From positions 45,257,736-45,321,735 of the forward strand of contig CM066995.1 in assembly GCA_033977485.1 (NCBI GenBank): a DNA stretch of 64,000 nt, in the 5' to 3' direction. The position numbers and the translations under genes are program-made. This DNA is from Hydrangea macrophylla (taxonomy: Eukaryota > Streptophyta > Magnoliopsida > Cornales > Hydrangeaceae). The notes under the pieces are model-generated. The model saw nothing but the letters and a program-made list of their open reading frames with translations, was not told where the DNA came from and ran no database searches. Positions 30,314 to 42,300 of this stretch are shown here, in pieces; within the stretch, counting starts at the first letter, position 1, and each line of letters opens with the position of its first letter.

Positions 30314-33300
30314 ATGGCTTCGAATTCATCGAGGAACAATCTGGTGTTACCAGTATCTGATCCTCCAAAAGGAGAAGAGAAATTCTTCAAAGGATCGGCC
30401 ATGACCAAAAGAGGAGCTTACGCTGCAATCTCTTACATGTCTTGTGCTGGTATGTATTATATGTGTATATATATATATATTTACACATACATACATATTT
30501 GTGAATTGTATTCATTTATTTGTCTGGTTTTTATGCATATGAGCTTTTAACTATTTGGTTTCTCGATGGATCGTAATCGGAATTACAATTACTTATGTCT
30601 CACATTGAATTTTTGGTGTGTTATATTGATGGCTTTGAGTTCTGATATTATTCCTAATCGCAAATAATTTCAATGATGTTAATGGTTGTTGACGTTTGGT
30701 GTTATAATCAATTTGTTAGGGTTTTTTTTTTTTTTTTTTTTTTTTAAATTAGAAGCAAGTTTGAAGATGTGCAAGACATTGTGGTTGGAGATGTCATTTT
30801 AGATGATGGAGTGTAATAATGGTTGGTTTGGATTGTCTTACTTTCTTATTAATGATGGATTCAGTACACATAAGTATGACATTGACTAATGGAATATTGA
30901 GTCGCTCGCTCTTTTACTCGAAGGATGCAACTGGAAGAACAGAAAAAGAAAATTAATTTGTTCTTTTTTAATTTCACCCAAATTAATGGATATATAAATG
31001 GAGAGAGATTCGGGATGAAAATTTTGAGGTTTTACAAGTTCAAAAAATTCCAAAAGTAAAAGCTGTATAGTATAGTTTGATTAATGTTTTGCATGTTCTA
31101 TACTTATGTTGGTACTTCCTTTTTGGCTCCTCCCTAAGAACTCAATTTTGGAATCCTATTCTATTTTAGTTACAGTTTAGTGCGTAATACCTCTTATGAA
31201 ATTAATTTCTCTCCCTAGAGGTGGTAAGCCTAGTCGTTTAGAATTTAGCCTCGGTGCTCCTTCTTGCCTCCTAGTTGAGTAACTAAACAAGTTAGAAAAC
31301 CTTCTGAGAATATATACACCCCAGCCAAGGATTACATACTTGTCATACTATGCTATAAACAAATCTGTTTCAGCTAGTGTTGTCTTTTCAACCGATAACA
31401 TTGGTGTTTTATCCGTCATCTATAGTGAATATGAGTAGCTACTGGCTCTAGTGAATTCTTATATGAGTACCTACTGGCTATCGTGAATTCTTTTATATGG
31501 CTACATCAACTTTTTACTCTATTTGTAAGAAATTAGGATATGGACATGGATACAGCAAGGACACGATAAGATGATGTACATGTATTTGACTATTTACACT
31601 CAAGATCTAGTGTAAAACTAAGATGCCTAATTATCTTTTATCTCAAAAGAACCTCATTATTTTTAATTTTGAAACCTTACTTTAATCTCATAATGTTGAT
31701 ATTCTTTATTTGTTAAAGCCCTGTTATGCTTCTGGATAACTTTTTTATTCTTAATTGCTAATAACCAAGTTTTGAGTTCGAAGAATCCTAATTATTCTCA
31801 TCATTACAGGCCCTAATCACTTTTAACTTCTACTCTCTTTTTAAAAATATTCAATTAGTGTTAAGAATGGTAGTGTGTCTATCAGGTGTCTTACGCTTGT
31901 CCAAACAAAGATATTTATGAAATAGTAGGACATATTTTGGAGGGTAAGGCACTTGTCAAGGAATGTTCGACAGTGTCATGTATGACATGGCATTGGACTC
32001 GAACGTGACCCTTCTGGAAGTCCGTGCTTCCTAGCTTCGCACAATTGGGTTTGCATGCATTCTTGTAACACTTACTACTTTGCGTGATTACTAGCTTTAC
32101 AACTCTACATGATTATGCAAGTGCAAGCACGAGCGCTCTAGTTGCTTCATAAAAAGTGTATATCTACTAAAGAATATTAGTATGACTAAATAGTTGTGTT
32201 TCAATTTGTTATGTGGCAATGGTTTTCTTCTCTTTTTCTTATGTTGTGGAGGAATCTTGTAAAGCTAATAGTTCTATGCCATCTGATGGAAGAAAATATT
32301 TCACGTTGGAGAATTCTCTAAGGCTCATCTAGTATTAGATTGGTAGCTCCACATCCCAGCATTCTATATGTTTGCTTTCTCTCCATTGTTCTTGAGGTAA
32401 ATGAATTACTATAAGGCCCATCCTCTGGTGGCCACACAATCGTGCACGTGTTCGATCTCTCGTCGTAATTATTACTATATTTTTGTAATGACAATTCACT
32501 CATTTAACAAGCCATTCTAAACATGGTATCTCCTTTGGAAGGTCCTGCATTCCAATGTCATCTCTCCTAAACAATTAGTTTGTATAGAGAAAATATTTGT
32601 TAGAGTCCACCTGCGAGGGGTAGTGTCAAAAGATATTGTTGTGCTCACCAACAAATTAAGCTTTAAAACTAAATGATTGTTAACGTCTTCATTGCGTCAG
32701 CTATATTCAGTAGCAAAACGTAAGAGGATTACTTTTTCGTGCGAAAAGTTTAAGTTGGGTGGTAACCGTAACGAGAAGGTAGACTTTTCATTTGTCAAAA
32801 ACCTAAGAAAGCCAATGCTTTGCTTTTCCTTCTTAATTTTCTTGAAAGCTTTGAAGGAGGTTTCCTTAATTTTCTCAATCACGTGTGCATACTGCATACA
32901 CTTTTTACTTGTTTTTTGAATTTTCTTCTTCTTGTGATGTTGATGTTTCCTTTCAGCTTTTATTATTGGCAATTTGGCACTAAAGTTCTTGGTTCATTCC
33001 ATTATTCAATGGTTATTATCGTGCCTTCTCTTTTTTTCTTGTAGTTCTTTTGGTAATGTTCAACAAGGCAGCTCTTTCTTCCTATAGCTTCCCGTCTGCA
33101 AATGTCATCACACTCTTGCAGGTAGAAAGTTACCATCTTAATTCTAGTAATTTCTCATCTTTTTTCAATTGATGACTACTTGTCTAGTAGATTTTAACTC
33201 CTTTGGCTTTATTTATTTGTTGGACCAGCAATATAAAATTCCCATGCAATTTGCTTGTCATGAAAGCGATCAATATTGACGTATTTTTCCTTCTGCAGTA

Positions 33301-36300
33301 GTGGAAGTTTTGACTTATCTCATATACCAATGAAAATTGCAAAATACGATGAACCAAAAAAAGGGGTTTTCTCGGGACTTTATTCCTCTAATTGTCAACT
33401 TTGCACCATGGATTCTTTAGTAAGCAGGAAGTTTTCCTGCGGATTAAATGAGAAAGAGATGACTTCTGTGATACCTTTCCTAGTATAGATATGAGAGTAG
33501 ACTGCCCATCTGTTGCAGAACCAAAGAATAAAATCGCTAAATTTCATTTAGCAGTTCACTACCTTTTGGCTGCTACTTGAGAAGCATTGGTAGGGATACG
33601 GGGACACGAACATGATACAGTGATACAAGAAATTTGAAAAAGACACCGAGACGGCAATGACAGGTCAACATGATAATATATAATTACATATTTATAATTA
33701 TCTGTAAAAGAAAATTATATGATGCTTAGGAAAGATCCTAAACTAGCTAAGTGTAGACTAGCTAACAAAGGGGGTGACTGGCTTTCACTCTCAGCATATC
33801 AGACTTGTAGGTAGGCTATTGAGCTAAACCAAGCTTGAAGTTGAAGAACTTTTATGGTCTTTTTGGTACTTGAGATGTAAAATTACGAGGAACAGGAGCA
33901 AGAGAGCTTGAGAAGGTATAACCTTGGGAATGGAAACAGTTCTTCTTTGTTTCAGTTTGGTTGAGTAGAATGGAAAGGGGAATGATTCAAGGAGGTAAAG
34001 GGGTGTTTTAGGCATGTCACTTGACTTTTTATAAGATTAAAAATTGGGCCCACTTTGGTCTTCTATTCTTTTACGCAGTTTAGGAGGAAAGGGGAATGAT
34101 TCAAGGACGTAAAGGAGAAGTCAAAGTTTTAATTCAAGGGTTTTAGGCATGTCACTTGACTTTTTATAAGATTAAAAATTGGGCCCACTTTGGTCTTCTA
34201 TTCTTTTACGCAGTTTAGGAGTTGAGTTTATTAGGGTGATTCTGTAATTTGCTGGACGTAGACTCATAGAGTGTAGTAGAATCTATAGTTCATATCTGAG
34301 TACACCATATGATATTTGGTTTTTACGGTCTTAACAAAAACGTGTAGGTTTAATGGTCAAAGTGTTAAATTTCTAAATGTGAAGTGCAAGACCCATTGTA
34401 GTTGGGGATACCCAGAGTATATATATAGCCATGTAATCATGTCAGTTAAATGGAGACCTGTTTATTTAAGGATATCATAATTGTTTGAAGCTCTTTTGGA
34501 GTACATCTCTAGCCCTAGGTGTGATGCCTCGCTACTCTGCTACTCCTTTTCTTTTCTTTTCTTTTCTTTTTTAAAAACTTTGGCACACTTTAAGCCCTTA
34601 CCTAAAGTAGATATGATTTCACATTTTCCAAACTTTAAAAAAAATCTAGTCAACAAGGCCTTACACTTCCATCTTTCAATTTCTTAGCCGTAACAGGCAA
34701 AAGAAGCCTAAAATCCAAAATTTACTGTTCACGGGTATTGTTCAGAGCTCCCAGCACAGCACCAAACCATCTATCTATCCTTGCTTGCATGAAATCCCAA
34801 ATGCTAATCTGTTTGTTACCAACCAAGAAACCTTAGAACCCCACTTTTTCAAATAACCTTCCAGCCATAAAACTTTAATCATCATTAGCATGAAATCCCT
34901 TTATGGCTGCCCACTCGTTGGAGAGTGTGTCCTTCAACAATTTGTATAAGAGGAGCAATCTTGTATCTTAAGAAGCTCTACATTTTTATTTTTATTTTTA
35001 ATACTTATTCGGCAGTGAAGCTTTATAATTTTTCCCCATGGTACCATGGGGAAAAATATAAAGATGAGGTTAGTGTTATTGCTTTGGTTATGTAACCTTT
35101 GAGGATAAATTTAGAAGAGAAGGGGTGAACAATTGTCTTCTTTTTGTTACGAGACATATCATGGTGGTAGTTGGTTGAAAGAATATGAAGCACAAAAGTC
35201 AAACAATGTTGTCAAGGATCAAATGTGTTTTGAGTTACAACTAGAGGAAAATAATAAAAATCACGGAAAGTAATAGGTGGCCAAATTATCTAAGATGGGA
35301 AATTTTATTTCACGAATCAAAAACTCGTAAAATCACACCTCATAATGTTTTGGAAGGTGGTAACATTAGTTCACGAGACGATATTCCGAAAGAAGAGATC
35401 AAGATGGTTGGGTTAACATTGTTTTGTGAGCGAGTATTGAAACGAGCATTAAGGAATACAATGACATTGTATCTCAAACTTAAGAGAAGGCGTTGCTAAC
35501 TTAAAACTTTTATACCAATGCATAGATGAGTGAAAGTTTTGCGGAATATCATTGAAATATTTACAATCAGGATGAAGTTTTCTCCAATCCAGAGAAAGTG
35601 ATGCAGTCCGTACGGGTAAAGCAAGTTTAAAGAAGTAGTAATACTTTGAAATCGGTTCAACTTGTGTTGGGCCCAGATGGTGCATCCTACTACCAATATC
35701 TTAGTTGAATCATTTTCTTTTTCGTTATTGATATGTTTTGTGTTCGTCTTAGTATTATAATGCTATTAGTTAATTGTTTTATGCTTTTGATAAATTATTT
35801 TTTTTGCTCAGCCTCAGCATGCTTTTGATAATTTGATTTAGGGTCTTGGAAGATTCAATGTTTAAGTTGCCCCTCAAAAGTATCCTCGTGTGGTAGAAAG
35901 ACGCATGTGACAAGGGTTTTGGATAGGTGTATTAAAAGAGAGAGCAAGATGAAACTAAAAATAAAACATCTACTAAATTTTAGTGCTCAAGGAATGAACT
36001 TGAGCCCTAGCTCATTCCTAGAGAGACTTCTATAGTTTTTAGGTTCGCTATTTAGAAAGACTTTTAGAGGTCTTGAATTGTTTAAGAATTGTATGATCCT
36101 ATAAGAAAACATTATTGATGTAAAATTAGAGCATGCTATTGACACGTTCGGAGATAGTAATGGACTCATGGTGGCCTCTCCTTTGATTTTGATTTTTGAT
36201 TTTTATTTAAATTTTGGGATAAGAGTCTACAAATATAATTAGTTGGTTTATTTAAGAATTTATGAATCAGGAGTGGATGCGACATGGTATATTCTATATT

Positions 36301-39300
36301 TAATTAAGGAATAAAAGTTTCTTGATCGCCATATTCTATTCGTGTTCGTATCCTACATTTTTAGAATTTGTTGTATCCATGTCTCATATCCGTATCCATG
36401 CTACATGGATATTATCCAGCCTATCTCCATTTTTAAGTTTTAATTTTGTCCTACCATCAAACTTTACCCAAATATTAGGAGCTGCCCCACTTTGTGATGC
36501 AATTAAATTGAAAGAACAAGAGAAATTTGAAGAATAAATGATGAACTAGGGTTTTGAGAAGAGAAATTCCATTCAAGAGTTCAAAGGCTCAAATCAACAT
36601 TCTCCTGGTCATCAATAGAAAGGATCTTCAACACAGCACTAATGACATTGTCTTTTAGGTCCTTTCTTTCATAACCATAGGTCGGTTCAGAACTTGTTGA
36701 AGCAACGTCATTCTCCTCTGGAGACTAATTGAAGAAAGTCCCACTCCTTATCATCTACTTTACTTGGGTCTTCTTCGAGCATACTTTCTCACCAATCATC
36801 AAATATTGGTTCCTCATCTAACTCTTTATCTTCTTCTTTGCGTTGGTTGTCATCAAGTCCACCTTCATAATAATCATCAAATGTTGACTCATCAACCAAG
36901 TGGCTATCAAACTTTGGTTCCTCATCAATTCCTAATTTATCAAAATTGTATCTCAACTCCACACTTTTTGATTGGAAGATAACTAACAAGTAAAAACTTT
37001 TCCCCGAACTTCTTTCTCGTTTTGTTCCAATCCTTGATTTTAGGTTTTCCATTCTCTTTCTAACAATTTTGACTTCTTGTCACCAATCCGCAACACTCCC
37101 TTTCAAACACATCTCCACCAATTTCACCTTCTTTTCCTCAATTATACGTTATAATAGTTGAATAGAGCTTCAACTTCTCTCAAACCAATCATCCAAACCC
37201 CGACTCTTTGCCAATGAAAATGAAATTTGGATTCTACCAAGGAGGTTGTGAACGCTTTTTACCTTCTCAATTCCAACATTTGTTGTTGTTGTTGGGTAAC
37301 CATAGGCTATGAAGCACCGACACTCTTTTTTGCCCCTCGTATCAGTGTCAGCAGCGTATCCGACACCGACACTCTCCGACACTCTCCGACACTCTTTGGA
37401 CACATGTCAGATACTCAAAATATCGTGTCCTAATTTTTTATTAGTTTTTCTTGAACCGACACTCTTTGAACACGTGTCGGATACTCAAGTAGGTCGGGAG
37501 AGTTTGCGGATGGTGATTCCATTCACCATTGGTGGGTAACCTATGGTGCATGTGCACCTTTGCTTCAAACCCTATCTTTGAAGCTACTTGTGCACCCTTC
37601 TTCTTCGCCATGTTGTGAGAGGAATTGGAGGTCATATCCCTTTGTGCACTCGATGAGAAGGAATAAGATGACACCGAAACGTGCAGAAGACTTGGTTTTC
37701 ATTCATGGTATTGATATATTTTTGGGGACAAATACGTAAACTATTTAGTAGTTAGCAAAATGTGCTTCGAAGCTTGGTTGAATGTGGATGAATGTTGATT
37801 TATAAATGTTAAGTTACCAACTACTCCAAAAGTTTAAGCTGTTAGAGAATGGGCCCAACAATATATATCACGCTTCAACACCCTCCCTTACGTGCAACCC
37901 CGACTTGCACGTGGAGAACAAACAAACCCTCCAGCATAGTGGAGACAAATAACAAAATGTAAATATGCACAACAAAGCGGGGATGGAGAGTCGAACCCAG
38001 GACCTCCGACAAACAAGGCTTTGATACCATGTTAAGTTACCAACTACTCCAAAAGCTTAAGCTATTAGAGGATGGCCTAACAATGTATATCAAGCGTCAA
38101 CAACAAAGATGTTATGGAATTTTATTCATAGGCTTTGTTATTATTAATAATGTCATAAATTATGATTTATGTATTTTTATGGCAAGCTTGATTAGACATG
38201 GTAAAATATGTATTTAAAAAAAATAGAAAAAAATCAACGTATCCCCAATGTATTTGTATCCTGTTTTTTTGAGAAATATCGTGTCCATGTATTCGCGTCG
38301 TGTTGTATCGGTGTCACATGTCTGTATCGGTGCTTCTTAGCCCATAGGTCCCGTGGGATTGCCTCACCCTCTACCCCTTCTTTCTCTTCCTCTATTAGCC
38401 ACCGGTATTCACAAACAAATTGACACCAAAACTCAAGGAAATTCTTTGAAACACGGACACGGACACGGAGACGTCAACACGACAAATTCTAAAAAAATTG
38501 CACGTCAACACCACATAAAAAGTGTCCACAAAGTGCCGTGCCCGTGTGTCAGACACGACACGCGACATGTTACTGTCCTAGAAGTGTCCGTGCTTCCCAG
38601 TGGAAATTAGAATCAAATCACCAACCACAAGCCAATTCACAACCACACAAACTAAATCACGGGTGTGCTTTATTGACCCAAATGACTCAAACACCCTCCA
38701 AATACCTTTTGGTCCTGTGCTGATTTTTCTCAACCAATCAGAAACCAAAATACTTAGCTGACAGTAATTGAAACAATCACATTCGAGTCTAAAATAGAAA
38801 TCAAAATCGAAAATCGAAATAGGGATCAAACTTGAAAATCGAAATCGAAATCGAAACCAAACTCTCTCACCTGATCGCAAAGTCATTAGCACCAAACTAG
38901 TTGAGAGTCGCACCAATCCAATTGCAAACTCAATTTGGTTGAGTGACAGCTGACAGATGGTCGAAGATGATATGACAGTCACGCTTGGTTTCGAGGTCCA
39001 ATTAGTCAGTTACATTGCAATTCTGGTCTACACTTCAAAGCAATTGCTCAACTGTGGCCACTTCAGTTGGTCGAAACTTTGTTGTAATTCAGCCAACTCA
39101 GGTTCGATTTGAACATGGACATAATTGCAAGCCCAAAATCTGGTCTGAAGCACAAGTCGCAATTCACCAGGTAGTTCGAACTTGTTCGAAATTTTTGTTT
39201 GGTTCCAAATCCAGCAAATCTCCGGTCAGTTAGGCTTTGTTTATCACTACCAGGTTCCTACTCTGGGCTAGCATACCAAATGATGCAAATATGCAATTGA

Positions 39301-42300
39301 AATCTGGTTGAGGCTCTGTTTGGTGCAGATCTGGTGTTTGATACTCCTCTGCGAACAGGTTAGATGAGTCGCAATTGCAATTGCGAGTTGGACTGGTATT
39401 GTGATAGTGACAAGGGCTGTTTGGCTTTGTTTGGTTGAGATTTCTACAAAAAAATCAGTTCGTTTGGTTCTTCAATGCTGAGGTTCGGATGTTCTCCCTA
39501 ATACCAAATGATGCAATTAAATTGCAATTACAAGAGGAATTTGAAGAATAAATGAAGAGCTAGGATTTTGGGAAGAAATATTGCATTAAATAGCTCAATT
39601 GCTCAAAGGCTCATTTGGTTTACAACCGAATCAATACAAAATATCCCAAAACTGATTTCTCACAACCTACACTAACTTAGTTATACTCCTATTGAGTTAT
39701 ACTACTCTCACATGTTAGTCAAAAATCAAAATAACAAACTAAATGAAAAGGTATAACACTTATAGCGTGTTGTATTATTAATTTTTCTCCCCTCATTCCC
39801 TCTCAGTCCCCTGAAAATTTTAGGAACTTTATTCCCGTATGTAAATGTACGTGTGTGAGATGTTCTGCAAATAAGCTGATGCTATGTGGTGATTTTTTTT
39901 TTCATTGCACTCTTTTTATTTAGTTCATGTGTGGTGCACTTTAGATACTACTTAGCTTCATTCAGTTGCAATCAGGCCCCCATTCGAATGCCAAGCAGTA
40001 TGTTGGGATGGATTCTAACCATTTATTACCCTTTTTTTCTTCTTCTGATTTTGTGGTTGTATCTGCTGCAGATGATATGTTCGTGTTCTCTTCTCTTTGC
40101 ATTACGACGCTGGAAGCTTATTTCTTTCAATGTCGGTGAATCCTTGAATGTCGCTGATGACTCCGTAACATTTGTGCCATTAAAGACGTTGATTCACACC
40201 CTGCCTCTTGCAATAACCTATTTGCTATACATGGTATGGAAGTCCATTGTTATATGTAGAGCATCTTCTTCTGGTGGAAAGCTTAAGATTCCGCTTCTAA
40301 TTGTGAATCTTATCTACCCATCGTTCTGTTTCTGTATGAAAGCTAGCTACTATGGAGTCTGTCCGGGGTGTGAATGTACCCATGTACACCACCCTCAGGA
40401 GAACAACCGTGGTCTTTGCAATGTTTGTGGAGTATATTCTAGTGGGGCAGAAGTATACATCATCTGTTGTTGGAAGGTAAATACGCTTTGTTGCTTATAC
40501 TTTCTCAACGTATTCTGCTTTTCTTAGTCAGTAGAAGATGATTATGATGAAACTAATGTGGTCTGATTCGAAGTATTTTTGTATTCATGTCTATGGTGAG
40601 ATCTTAGAAGCAGGAATCGTGCATATGCCCTACGAATCACGGTAAAATTCGCGGTTCCGCGGTTCTTAGTGAGATTCGCAATAGACTCGCGATTCTCTCA
40701 CTACAGATTCGTGATTCCTACTCGAGAAGAAGCGTGCATGAGGGATACTATCCAGAGCAGAGAGAAGAAAGAAGAAGATAGACCCTAATGGCGAAGAGAA
40801 GAAAGAAGAAGAGAAAAGAAGAACCTAGTCTTTTACCAGTAGCCCCCCTCCTCGTCGAAACAGGTTCTTCTTCTTCTTCTTCACAGTTCTTCTTTCTTCT
40901 TCTTCGTAGTTCTTCTTCTTCTTCTTCTTCGCAGTTCTTCTTCTTCTTCCTTTTCTTCTTCTTCGCAGTCTCTCTCTCTCTCTCTCTCTTGCTGCGGCTG
41001 AAATGGAGTAAATAGAATATGAAACCCTAAAATGTGTGTGTGTATTTAACCCTTTAACTATTATATTTATTTATTATGAATAGAACCCCTTAAGTTCTTA
41101 TATTTATAAATTGAGATTGTAACCCTAAACAATCTAACACCATTATTTTCTAACAAATTTTCTAATTTAACCCAAACTGTATTATAATTCCTAAATAGCC
41201 ACAAAGAAAACAATAAAAATCAAAATATGACACCATTATTTTTTCCTATTATAATACTAAATTAATTAATATATAATAACATAGACGCTTCCAAGCCGCC
41301 CCAAACATCAGACTCTTCTATGTATCGTCGCTTCCCCGCCCCCGCCCCCGCCCCCGCTTCCGCTTCCGCTTCGTGCTTCTAAGGGTGAGATAACTGTGTA
41401 TGAGTAATTTAATTTTTTTCGAACAAGCGTGATTTGGTTATTTTGGTTTGGCTAGGTGCCATAAAATGGACAACAGTATCAGCGGAAAAATAGTTTCAAA
41501 AAACTTATTGGTATGCTCGGATCTACTATTTATAAATTCCATAGATGCATAGGGAGAGGGAAAAGAATATTACCTTGTGGTCTTGAATCTAATTCTGACT
41601 TTATCTTCTTCCTTTAGTGTGCATCAACTCCCACTAGATGATCTTCACCCATATGTCTCTTATGAATGCTCCTCAAGGGACTAGAGTTGGTGGGAACCCA
41701 AATAATGAGGAAAAGAAGGCTGAGGAAACCCTAAAACAGTTTCTGCAGCTCTCTAGAATTAGAAACGATGTTATGCAAATTCTGTACGCAACTGCTCTAT
41801 TTATGGATTTCCAAACCGACTTTAAGCTTTCAATCTATAGATCGATCGAACCTTCGATCGATCAAAACAGGTTCGATCGATCGAACTGAACCAGAGTTCA
41901 ATCGATCGAAACAAGTTCGATCGATCGAATCTTCAATCTATTGAGACTCTTTCAATTGATTGGTTCATCATCCTCGTATGTCTTTCCAAGCATTCTGGCG
42001 GAGCTAAGAGTGGGACCTCCTAGGCTCTTTATTGTTGGCTCTGACCAGTTGTTAATTCCCATGATCAAACTCTTTGATCTCCGAATTAACCAACTAACCA
42101 ACTAATCAGCATTCATAATCATATTCAGGTAGTCGTATAACTGTTACTGTCAACCTGTATGATGATTACATATTCCTTTCCTTGAGTATCATTCACCTCT
42201 CATGATTACCAAACATGTTGATAACTACTTATCAACAAAACTGCAATTCTCAATAATCAACTTGGTGACATTCTCAAGGGAATGCTCACTCTTTATCAGA

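Larger units (their letters stand above)
33122..40071 (+). other. Intron 2 of the transporter gene, 6,950 bp
   Basis: Contains a tandem duplication (33975-34219), a 30-bp perfect palindrome (35028-35057), a TRIM element (37807-38102) and dispersed GACAC/CGACAC repeat fragments (33590-33680, 37305-37490, 38270-38345, 38450-38600). A segment at 36490-36600 is echoed at 39510-39610 (GATGCAATTAAATTG, AATTTGAAGAATAAATGA), so the interval between may be an old insertion with direct repeats. A minus reading at 37052-36789 with DEEPKFD and DEEPIFDD motifs resembles a plant Ty3 gag scrap (weak). Confidence 0.65.

Noticed and set aside
32318..32503. Minus-strand 61-aa reading frame with a GTTCGA box, possible SINE
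   Set aside because: Box A and a clear 3' end could not be found; evidence is too weak to call.
35150..35700. Possible fragment of a captured gene or LINE in intron 2
   Set aside because: Some stretches look coding-like, but frames are broken and no family motif could be recognised.
38578..38982. 134-aa minus reading frame rich in Phe/Arg (FRFRFRF)
   Set aside because: Low-complexity translation of GAAATC-type simple repeats; no family match.
39886..40071. Upstream extension of exon 3 with a hydrophobic start
   Set aside because: It is intron sequence ending in a good pyrimidine tract and CAG acceptor; exon 2 joins in phase to base 40072.
40234..40527. Exon 3 reading through the next splice site as one 213-aa protein
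   Set aside because: The read-through frame loses family similarity after ...YLLYM, and a proper GT-AG intron (40234-40342) restores the transporter frame.
41336..41372. CCCCGC repeats as a G-quadruplex promoter or telomeric relic
   Set aside because: A short minisatellite in an intron without any supporting promoter feature; reported only as a simple repeat.
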